Position numbers and translations under genes: made by a program. From Amycolatopsis bartoniae (lineage in GTDB: Bacteria; Actinomycetota; Actinomycetes; Mycobacteriales; Pseudonocardiaceae): 64,000 nt of DNA. Positions 25,602-33,298 of this stretch are shown here, in pieces. Under the pieces are notes generated by a model. The model had not been told where the DNA came from, did not search any database, and saw only the letters and a list, made by a program, of their open reading frames with translations. Location: positions 2,294,001 to 2,358,000 of the forward strand of contig NZ_JACHWH010000001.1 in NCBI RefSeq assembly GCF_014191255.1. The letters run 5' to 3'. Position 1 is the stretch's first letter; each line of letters opens with the position of its first letter.

Positions 25602-28355
25602 CTACTTCTTCGCGGCGGCGGCCTTCTTGCGCACGGGAGCCTTCCGCTTGGGCGCCGGGCCCTTCGCGCGCTTCTCCGCCAGCAGCTCGGCCGCCCGCTC
25701 CGGAGTCAGCTCCTCGATGCTGTCGGCCTTGCGCAGGGTCGCGTTGAACTCCCCATCGGTCACATACGGACCGAACCGGCCGTCCTTGACCACCATCGGC
25801 TTGCCCGACACCGGGTCGTTGCCCAGCTCCTTGAGCGGCGGCTTCGCCGCGCCCTGCCGACCGCGGCGCTTCGGCTCCGAGTAGATCTTCAGCGCCTCTT
25901 CCAGCGTGACCGTGAAGAGCTGGTCCTCGGTCTCGAGCGAGCGCGAGTCCGTGCCCTTCTTCAGGTACGGCCCGTAGCGCCCGTTCTGAGCCGTGATCTC
26001 GTCCCCGGACTCCGGGTCCTTGCCCACGACGCGCGGCAGCGACAGCAGTTTCAGCGCGTCCTCCAGCGTCACGGTCTCGATGTCCATGGACTTGAACAAC
26101 GACGCCGTGCGCGGCTTCGGCTTCTTCGCCTTGCTGGTCTTCTTCCCGTCGGCAGGTTCCTCCGGCTCAGGCAGGACCTCGGTGACGTACGGGCCGAAGC
26201 GGCCCTCCTTCGCCACGATCTCGTGCCCGGACACCGGGTCCGTGCCCAGTGAGCGGCCCTCCTGCGGCGTCGCGAACAGCTTCTCCGCGATCTCCGCCGT
26301 CAGCTCGTCCGGCGGCAGGTCCTCGGGCAGGTTCGCGCGTTGCGACTTGCCGTCGACCTCGCGCTCCAGGTACGGCCCGTAGCGCCCGACGCGCACGTAC
26401 ACCGGGCGGCCGGCGTCGTCGTCGAACAGCGGGATCGAGTTGATCTCCCGCGCGTCGATGTCCTCGACGCCCGTACCGACCATCCGCTTCAGCCCGCCGA
26501 GCCGCCCGATCGAGCCGTCGACGCCCTGGTCACCGCCGAAGTAGAACCGCGACAGCCAGCGCGTGCGCTGCTCGTCCCCGGACGCGATGCGGTCGAGCTC
26601 GTCCTCCATCGCCGCGGTGAAGTCGTAGTCCACCAGTCGCTCGAAGTGCCGCTCCAGCAGCCCGACGACGGCGAACGCGACCCACGACGGGACCAGCGCG
26701 GAACCCTTCTTCCACACGTAGCCGCGGTCCTGGATCGTGTTGATGATCGACGCGTACGTCGACGGGCGGCCGATGCCCAGCTCCTCCAGCTTGCTGACCA
26801 GACTCGGCTCGCTGTAGCGCGGCGGCGGCGAGGTGTTGTGGCCGTCCGGCGTCAGGTCGGCCGCCGTGAGGCCCTGGTCCTTCGTCAGCTGCGGCAGGCG
26901 GCTCTGCTTGTCGTCGGCATCGCCACCGGCCTCGGTGTCGACGGCCTCGACGTACGCCTTCAGGAAGCCGGGGAACGTGATGGTGCGGCCTGACGCGGCG
27001 AACACGCACTCCTCGCCCGTACTCGCGGTGCCCGCGATCCGGACCGACATCGTCGTGCCCCTGGCGTCGTTCATCTGCGACGCGATCGTGCGCTGCCAGA
27101 TCATCTCGTAGAGCCGGAACTCGTCGGACTCCAGCTCGCCCGCGACCTGGCCCGGAGTGCGGAAGACCTCGCCCGCGGGCCGGATGGCCTCGTGCGCCTC
27201 CTGCGAGTTCTTGACCTTGCGCGTGTACTGGCGCGGGCTCGGCGACACGTACTCCGAGCCGTACAGGTTCGTCGCCTGGCTGCGGGCGGCGTTGATCGCC
27301 GTCTCCGACAGCTGCGTCGAGTCCGTACGCATGTAGGTGATGTAGCCGTTCTCGTACAGCCGCTGGGCGATGCGCATCGTCCGCTCCGACGAGAACCGCA
27401 GCTTGCGGCCCGCCTCCTGCTGCAGCGTGGACGTCATGAACGGCGCGTACGGGCGCCGCGTGTACGGCTTCTCCTCGACGCTCGCGACCGTGAAGTCCCG
27501 GCCCCGCAGCCCCTCGGCCAGGCGCGTGGCCCCGGCCTCGTCGAGCACGCGGACGTCCTTCGCCGACGCTTTGAGCCGCCCGTCGGGCCCGAAGTCCTTG
27601 CCCGTGGCCAGGCGCGCGCCCTCGACGGAGATCAGTCGCGCCGGGAAGTTGCGCGGCGAGGCGTCCTCGCCGGCGTCCATCGTCGCGCCGATGTCCCAGT
27701 ACGACGCCGAGGTGAAGCGCATCCGCTCGCGCTCGCGCTCCACGATGATCCGGGTCGCCACCGACTGCACGCGGCCCGCCGACAGCTTCGGCATGACCTT
27801 CTTCCACAGCACCGGCGAGACCTCGTAGCCGTACAGCCGGTCGAGGATGCGGCGGGTTTCCTGCGCGTCGACGAGGTCGGCGTCCAGGTCACGGGTGTCG
27901 GCCGCGGCGGCGCGGATGGCCTGCTCGGTGACCTCGTGGAACACCATGCGCCGCACCGGCACCTTGGGCTTGAGCGTCTCCAGCAGGTGCCAGGCGATGG
28001 CCTCGCCCTCGCGGTCGGGGTCGGTGGCGAGGTAGAGCTCGTCGGCGTCCTTGAGCAGGCTCTTGAGCTCGGTGACCTTGGCCTTCTTGTCCGGGCTCAC
28101 CACGTAGAGGGGCTCGAAGTCGTGGTCGACGTCGACGCCGAGCCGCGCCCACGCCTCCCCCTTGTACTTGGCCGGCACGTCCGCCGCGCCACGGGGCAGG
28201 TCGCGGATGTGCCCGACCGACGACTCGACGACGTACCCGCGGCCCAGGTAGGGAGCGATCTTGCGGGCCTTGGTGGGCGACTCGACGATCACGAGCCGCC
28301 GACGGCCCGAGCCGTTGGTCGTCTCGGTGTCGGTCTTCTTCGTCCGTGTTGCCAC
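25602..28355 (-). CDS. topA: DNA topoisomerase I
   Basis: Type IA topoisomerase of 917 residues that relaxes negative supercoils. The TOPRIM domain opens with RRLVIVESPTKARKIAPYLG and contains ATDPDREGEAIAWHL. The catalytic tyrosine is in ITYMRTDSTQLSE. The C-terminus has several repeats of the actinobacterial type (GRFGPYVT / GRYGPYLKKG), not zinc fingers, and ends in a lysine-rich tail (KRKAPVRKKAAAAKK), as in mycobacteria. Start is GTG 28355. It is divergent from the serine protease gene across 230 bp that show no further gene. Confidence 0.97.
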   Translation of the reverse strand: MATRTKKTDTETTNGSGRRRLVIVESPTKARKIAPYLGRGYVVESSVGHIRDLPRGAADVPAKYKGEAWARLGVDVDHDFEPLYVVSPDKKAKVTELKSLLKDADELYLATDPDREGEAIAWHLLETLKPKVPVRRMVFHEVTEQAIRAAAADTRDLDADLVDAQETRRILDRLYGYEVSPVLWKKVMPKLSAGRVQSVATRIIVERERERMRFTSASYWDIGATMDAGEDASPRNFPARLISVEGARLATGKDFGPDGRLKASAKDVRVLDEAGATRLAEGLRGRDFTVASVEEKPYTRRPYAPFMTSTLQQEAGRKLRFSSERTMRIAQRLYENGYITYMRTDSTQLSETAINAARSQATNLYGSEYVSPSPRQYTRKVKNSQEAHEAIRPAGEVFRTPGQVAGELESDEFRLYEMIWQRTIASQMNDARGTTMSVRIAGTASTGEECVFAASGRTITFPGFLKAYVEAVDTEAGGDADDKQSRLPQLTKDQGLTAADLTPDGHNTSPPPRYSEPSLVSKLEELGIGRPSTYASIINTIQDRGYVWKKGSALVPSWVAFAVVGLLERHFERLVDYDFTAAMEDELDRIASGDEQRTRWLSRFYFGGDQGVDGSIGRLGGLKRMVGTGVEDIDAREINSIPLFDDDAGRPVYVRVGRYGPYLEREVDGKSQRANLPEDLPPDELTAEIAEKLFATPQEGRSLGTDPVSGHEIVAKEGRFGPYVTEVLPEPEEPADGKKTSKAKKPKPRTASLFKSMDIETVTLEDALKLLSLPRVVGKDPESGDEITAQNGRYGPYLKKGTDSRSLETEDQLFTVTLEEALKIYSEPKRRGRQGAAKPPLKELGNDPVSGKPMVVKDGRFGPYVTDGEFNATLRKADSIEELTPERAAELLAEKRAKGPAPKRKAPVRKKAAAAKK

Positions 28356-28585
28356 GCTGTCCGCTCTCCACTCGTCCCCGTCGCCGTTCCGCGACGCTGT
28401 ATCAACCCGCCAGTGTGCACGCTGCGGGCCGGTTGTGTCCGCTCAGGTGGCGGAACACGCCGCCGTTCGTGTGTCCAGCCCATCGACTGCGCCCCGGGCG
28501 GCGTTTCTTTTCCACACCTAGCACGTGACGCGCGCCACGTACGCCGCGGGGTCGTTGGGTGACCGTTCCACTACGCTGCGGCGTC

Positions 28586-29425
28586 ATGGTTCGTCGCGTA
28601 CTCCTGGTCCTGTCCGTGCTGGTCCTCGCCCTGTCCGCGGTGCCGGCGTCGGCCGCGCCCGCTCCCGGTTACACGGGGATCGTCAAGCTGAGCAACTGTT
28701 CGGGCGCGCTCGTCCGGACCGCCTACTCGCGGGACACCGACCCCGCGCTCGTGCTCACCAACGGGCACTGCGACGAAGCGGGCGAACCCGGCCCGGGTGA
28801 CGTCGTGCTGGACCGCGCCACCCGCCGCACCATGCAACTGCTGGGCGCCGACGGCGACCAGATCGCGACGCTGCGCTCGACGAAGCTCGTCTACGGCACG
28901 ATGACCGATACCGATGTTGCGCTCTACCAGCTCGACACGTCCTACGAGCGACTCGCCCGCGTCGGCGGGAAGGCGCTCACGCTCGCCGCGACGCCCGCCG
29001 AACCCGGAACCCGCATCAGCGTCGTCTCCGGCTACTTCCGGCGGACCTGGACCTGCTCGGTCGAGCGGGTGCTGTACTCGCTGCGCGAGGCGGACTGGAC
29101 CTGGAAGAACTCGATCCGCTACACGCCCGAGTGCGACACGATCCACGGCACATCCGGCTCACCGGTCGTCGACCAGGCCAGCGGCGAGGTGGTCGGCGTC
29201 AACAACACCGGCAACGACGACGGTTATTCCTGCACGCTCAACAACCCGTGTGAGGTGGACGAGCAGGGCAACGTGACCGTGCTCGAAGGCCGCGCCTACG
29301 CGCAGCAGACCTACCTCCTCGTGCCGTGCCTCGGGCCGGCGAGCGAGATCGTGCTGGACCAGCCGGACTGCCGCCTGCCGCGACCCGCCGCACTCATGCC
29401 GCCGTCTCAGGCACCGGCGGCCTGA
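28586..29425 (+). CDS. Secreted trypsin-like serine protease
   Basis: A 279-residue protein with a signal peptide (MVRRVLLVLSVLVLALSAVPASA). Catalytic residues are readable: His in LVLTNGHCDE, Asp probably in TDTDVALYQL, Ser in IHGTSGSPVVD. Six or more cysteines suggest disulfides (NCSG, GHCDE, WTCSVE, PECDT, YSCTLNNPCEV). ATG 28586 begins the signal peptide; the GTG at 28559 would put nine residues in front. The last 32 bases overlap the convergent gene 29394-29981. Confidence 0.9.
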   Translation: MVRRVLLVLSVLVLALSAVPASAAPAPGYTGIVKLSNCSGALVRTAYSRDTDPALVLTNGHCDEAGEPGPGDVVLDRATRRTMQLLGADGDQIATLRSTKLVYGTMTDTDVALYQLDTSYERLARVGGKALTLAATPAEPGTRISVVSGYFRRTWTCSVERVLYSLREADWTWKNSIRYTPECDTIHGTSGSPVVDQASGEVVGVNNTGNDDGYSCTLNNPCEVDEQGNVTVLEGRAYAQQTYLLVPCLGPASEIVLDQPDCRLPRPAALMPPSQAPAA

Positions 29426-29981
29426 ACCCGGGCCACACCTCCACGGCGGCGGGCGGCGGCACGCCGATGAGCTCCTCCAACGTCGCGAGCCGCCGCTTGC
29501 CCGTCACCCGCACGGCCGGACCTCCCGCGCGCGGACCGACGAACTGGGCGGGCAGCCCGAGCTGGCGGCAGGCGTCGGCCAGCTGCTCCGCCTCGCAGTC
29601 GACGCCGAGCAGGTAGTGGTTGCCGTTCGGCTGCCCGGCGGCGAGCGCCCACAGCCGCAGGGCACCGCCGGTGAGCCGGAAACCGTCGGGCGGTTGCTTG
29701 CCCTCGTCCGCGAGCCACGCGTTGGCGAGGTGGATCAGGTCGACGCGGAACGCCGTACGCACGAGCGGCCCGTCCTCGCCGCGCAGCACGTCCGCGTGCA
29801 CGCCCCGGCACACGAACTCGGCGGCCAGCGCCTTCGCCCGCCACGGCTCGGCCACCGGCACGGACAGCCGGGCGGCGGTGCGCCCGAAGCTCACGATCTG
29901 CCCCTGCCCGCAGAGGACCCCGGCCAGGTCCGCGAGCCGCGGCCCGCTCGCCTCGGCGGAGAAGAACGAGAGCTGATCCAC
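29394..29981 (-). CDS. Actinobacterial protein of unknown function (possibly WhiA-N-like)
   Basis: A 195-residue soluble protein beginning MDQLSFFSAEASGPRLADLA (GTG start). It has two similar halves: the first around RTAFRVDLIHLANAWLADEG, the second around GALRLWALAAGQPNGNHYLLGVDCEAEQLADACRQLG with RVTGKRRLATLEELIG near the end. The last pattern resembles the LAGLIDADG-like N-terminal domain of the sporulation regulator WhiA, but there is no helix-turn-helix. This is resemblance only; function unknown. The 3' end overlaps the protease gene on the other strand by 32 bases. Confidence 0.75.
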   Translation of the reverse strand: MDQLSFFSAEASGPRLADLAGVLCGQGQIVSFGRTAARLSVPVAEPWRAKALAAEFVCRGVHADVLRGEDGPLVRTAFRVDLIHLANAWLADEGKQPPDGFRLTGGALRLWALAAGQPNGNHYLLGVDCEAEQLADACRQLGLPAQFVGPRAGGPAVRVTGKRRLATLEELIGVPPPAAVEVWPGFRPPVPETAA

Positions 29982-30036
29982 GGCGAACAGGGTAGAACAT
30001 CCGTTCGATTCCGCGCGAGTCCTCGATGGAGGAAAG

Positions 30037-30633
30037 TTACTCCGTGGTCCGCGCGGTCAGCTGCCGGCAGACCGGCGCGTGGGCGACCGCCGTGCGCAGA
30101 TCCGGGACCGCGTCGAGACCGGACAGCAGGTCCAGCTTCGACACCTCGTCGAGCGGGCCCCGCGCCTCGCCGAGGGTCTCCTGGTCGATCGTCGGGTCGT
30201 CGCCCGCGGCGTCGAGGCGCTGCTTCGCGTCGGCAGCGCGGGTGCGGACGCCGGTCAGATCGGTGACGGTCTGTGCACGCACGGTGTCGCCCTCGGGCAG
30301 CGGCGCCGGGCGCAGCGCCCGCAGGCCTTCGACGGCGTGGTCGAGCCCGCCGATCATCGAGCCCAGTAGGTCACTGGAGGTCTCCACGGCGCGGCGAGGA
30401 GTGCTGGGATCGACCGTCGGCATCGTCGCGAGATTGTCCACAAGGGACCCGACGGCGACGCAGTAGTCGTTGGCCCACTGAGTGATCGCGTCCTGCCGCT
30501 GCACATCGCGCTGGGAGAGACCGGGTCCGCCCGGCTGCAGCGCGTCCGATTCGGCCGGTGGGCGCCCGCATCCGGCCAGGCCGACGCAGAGACCCGTGAG
30601 TATCGCCAGGGAACCGATCTTCCCGGGTCGCAC
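30037..30633 (-). CDS. Lipoprotein of unknown function
   Basis: A 198-residue protein with a lipoprotein signal peptide: basic start RPGKIG, hydrophobic LAILTGLCVGL and lipobox LAGC. The mature part is mostly helical, with paired cysteines (NDYCVAVG and APVCRQL), and resembles small exported actinobacterial proteins. GTG 30633 is chosen for its GGGAGG Shine-Dalgarno seven bases upstream and for the signal peptide that begins there. A perfect DnaA-box-like TTGTCCACA lies within the gene at about 30434. Downstream of hppA on the same strand but beyond its terminator. Confidence 0.82.
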   Translation of the reverse strand: MRPGKIGSLAILTGLCVGLAGCGRPPAESDALQPGGPGLSQRDVQRQDAITQWANDYCVAVGSLVDNLATMPTVDPSTPRRAVETSSDLLGSMIGGLDHAVEGLRALRPAPLPEGDTVRAQTVTDLTGVRTRAADAKQRLDAAGDDPTIDQETLGEARGPLDEVSKLDLLSGLDAVPDLRTAVAHAPVCRQLTARTTE

Positions 30634-30720
30634 GCGAACACCTCCCGACAACGCGGACTTCTCTCGACGGTACCGACCCGGTCGCTCTGCGCAAACCCTG
30701 CCCCCGGTGGCCGGGAACGA

Positions 30721-30755
30721 GACGGGCCCGCCACACAGCACGTGTGACGGGCCCG
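30721..30755 (-). terminator. Hairpin terminator downstream of hppA
   Basis: Arms of 15-16 bases (GACGGGCCCGCCACAC / GTGTGACGGGCCCGC) with one mismatch lie 13 bases after the hppA stop. Confidence 0.75.
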
Positions 30756-30767
30756 CTGCGTTCGAAC

Positions 30768-33059
30768 TCAGGCGGTCTTCGCAGGCTCCTGCGTCTCCGC
30801 CGGGGTGTCCGAGATAGCCGTGCTGCGCCGCTTGGACACGACGACCGCCACCACGATGACGGCCAGCGCGACCAGCGAGATCGCCAGCCGGACGCCTAAC
30901 GACGCGTCCGGGCCCACCGAGAACTGGACGATGGCGGGCGCGATCAGCACCGAGACCAGGTTCATCACCTTGATCAGCGGGTTGATCGCCGGGCCGGCGG
31001 TGTCCTTGAACGGGTCACCGACCGTGTCACCGATCACAGTCGCGGCGTGGGCCTCGGAGCCCTTGCCGCCGTGGTTGCCGTCCTCGACGAGCTTCTTCGC
31101 GTTGTCCCACGCGCCACCGGAGTTGGCGAGGAAGATCGCCATCAGCGTGCCGGTGGCGATCGCACCGGCCAGGTAACCGGCCAGCGCGCCGGTGCCGAGG
31201 CCGAAGCCGACGGCGATCGGGGCGAACACCGCGAGCAGACCCGGCGTGGCCAGCTCCCGCAGCGAGTCACGGGTGACGATGTCGACCACCCGGCCGTACT
31301 CGGGCCGCGTGGTGCCCTCCATGATCCCGGCGATCTCCCGGAACTGGCGGCGCACCTCGTACACCACCGCGCCCGCGGCTCGGGACACGGCGTTCACCGC
31401 GAGACCGGAGAACATGAACACCACCGCGGCACCGACCATCACGCCGACCAGCGTGTTCGGGCTGACGATCGTGTCGATGAACGACTTCACGCCCGTGGCG
31501 TCGGTGCCGATGGTGGCCAGCGCCTTGCCGATCGAGTCCTGGTAGGAACCGAACAACGCGGTCGCGGCGAGTACCGCGGTCGCGATCGCGATGCCCTTGG
31601 TGATCGCCTTGGTGGTGTTGCCGACCGCGTCCAGCTCGGTCAGCGTCTGCGCGGCCTGCTCGTCAACGTCACCGGACATCTCGGCGATGCCCTGCGCGTT
31701 GTCCGAGACCGGGCCGAAGGTGTCCATCGCGACGATGACGCCGACGGTGGTCAGCAGGCCGGTGCCCGCCAGCGCCACCGCGAACAGCGCGATGGCGCCA
31801 CCGAGCAGGTAGGCCCCGAACACCGCGGCACCGATGACGATCGCGGTGTAGACGGCCGACTCGAAGCCCACCGAGATACCGGACAGGATGACCGTCGCCG
31901 CACCCGTCTCCGAGGTCTTGCCGACGTTCTTCACCGGGCCGTGCTCGGTGCCGGTGTAGTAGCCGGTCAGCTGGAGGATCAGGCCGGCCAGCACGATGCC
32001 GATGAGCACCGCGACGAACGCGATGAGTGCCGGGTTGCCCGCGTTCGCGTACTGGGCGCCGAAGTCCGCGAAGGACGTCGGCAGGAACACGAACGACGCC
32101 ACCGCGCACAGCACCAGCGAGATCAACGCGGAGATGTAGAAGGAGCGGTTGATCGTCTTCAGGCCGCCCTCGTTCACGCGGGCGCGGGTGATGTAGACGC
32201 CGATGACCGCGGTGACGACGCCGATGGCGGGCACGATCAGCGGGAAGATCAGGCCGTCCGCGCCGAACGCGGTGCTGCCCAGGATCAGCGCGGCGACCAG
32301 GGTCACCGCGTAGGACTCGAACAGGTCGGCCGCCATACCGGCGCAGTCACCCACGTTGTCACCGACGTTGTCGGCGATGGTCGCGGCGTTGCGCGGGTCG
32401 TCCTCGGGGATGTTCTGCTCGACCTTGCCGACCAGGTCCGCCCCGACGTCCGCGGCCTTCGTGAAGATGCCGCCGCCGACACGCATGAACATCGCGATCA
32501 GGGCGGCACCGAAACCGAAGCCCTCCAGCACCTTCGGCGCCTGGCCCGCGTACGCGAGCACGACGACCGCGGCACCGAACAGGCCGAGCCCGACGGTGAA
32601 CATCCCGACGGAGCCACCGGTGCGGAAGGCGATCCGCATCGCCTTCTCGCGGCCGCCCTGTTCGCGCGACGCCGCCGCGACCCGCAGGTTCGCCCTCGTC
32701 GCCAGCCACATACCGGTGTAGCCGATGAGGAAGGAGAAGACCGCGCCGACGAGGAAGAAGATGGAGCGGCCGATGCGCTCCTTCCAGTCGTCCGCCGGAA
32801 GCGCGAAGAGCAGCAGGAACACGATCACGCCGAAGATCGAGAGCGTGTTGCGCTGCCGCTTGAGGTAAGCGGCCGCCCCTTCCTGCACCGCTTTGGCGAT
32901 GTCCTGCATCTTGGCGGTGCCCTGGCCGGTGGCCAGCACCTCCTTGAGCAGCATCCAGCCGATGAGCAGCGCGATAAGGGCGACCACGGCGACCACGGCG
33001 ACAATGCCGTAGTCACCCCCGGAGAGCTCCAAGCCCTCCGCGAGGAATTGCCGGGACAT
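30768..33059 (-). CDS. hppA: K+-independent H+-translocating pyrophosphatase
   Basis: A membrane-integral pyrophosphatase of 763 residues with about 16 transmembrane helices that couples PPi hydrolysis to proton export. Substrate motifs DVGADLVGKVE and DNVGDNVGDCAGMAADLFES are intact. The GNTTKAITKG motif has Lys where K+-dependent enzymes have Ala, which marks the K+-independent class. ATG 33059 has GGAGG eight bases upstream. It is divergent from the helicase gene over a 239-bp gap with no further gene; a terminator follows. Confidence 0.96.
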   Translation of the reverse strand: MSRQFLAEGLELSGGDYGIVAVVAVVALIALLIGWMLLKEVLATGQGTAKMQDIAKAVQEGAAAYLKRQRNTLSIFGVIVFLLLFALPADDWKERIGRSIFFLVGAVFSFLIGYTGMWLATRANLRVAAASREQGGREKAMRIAFRTGGSVGMFTVGLGLFGAAVVVLAYAGQAPKVLEGFGFGAALIAMFMRVGGGIFTKAADVGADLVGKVEQNIPEDDPRNAATIADNVGDNVGDCAGMAADLFESYAVTLVAALILGSTAFGADGLIFPLIVPAIGVVTAVIGVYITRARVNEGGLKTINRSFYISALISLVLCAVASFVFLPTSFADFGAQYANAGNPALIAFVAVLIGIVLAGLILQLTGYYTGTEHGPVKNVGKTSETGAATVILSGISVGFESAVYTAIVIGAAVFGAYLLGGAIALFAVALAGTGLLTTVGVIVAMDTFGPVSDNAQGIAEMSGDVDEQAAQTLTELDAVGNTTKAITKGIAIATAVLAATALFGSYQDSIGKALATIGTDATGVKSFIDTIVSPNTLVGVMVGAAVVFMFSGLAVNAVSRAAGAVVYEVRRQFREIAGIMEGTTRPEYGRVVDIVTRDSLRELATPGLLAVFAPIAVGFGLGTGALAGYLAGAIATGTLMAIFLANSGGAWDNAKKLVEDGNHGGKGSEAHAATVIGDTVGDPFKDTAGPAINPLIKVMNLVSVLIAPAIVQFSVGPDASLGVRLAISLVALAVIVVAVVVSKRRSTAISDTPAETQEPAKTA

Positions 33060-33298
33060 CCGTCCTCCTGGAAACGTCGCCTAGCACCAACGACGGCGTC
33101 ACTGCGGACAGCACTGCCGACGCTGGCATGGGATGTACACCACAAGTGGTGTCGGTTTGCCGGAGTGTATTGGTAAGGCTTCGGCCACGGTCAGGGCGTC
33201 CCGCAATGAACACTCTCCGTGCATGTGAGTCTGCTCACTGTTCATGATCATTTCGCGACTTCGCGGGGCTGTCGTACACGTGTGCGATCCTGGAAGGC

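Noticed and set aside
30434..30442. Single TTGTCCACA DnaA box in the lipoprotein gene
   Set aside because: A lone copy inside a coding region is expected by chance; only the cluster at 41.6 kb stands out.
31047..33176. A 709-residue plus-strand frame opposite hppA
   Set aside because: Composition is dominated by Arg, His, Asp and Gly from antisense codons of hppA; no start with ribosome binding site.
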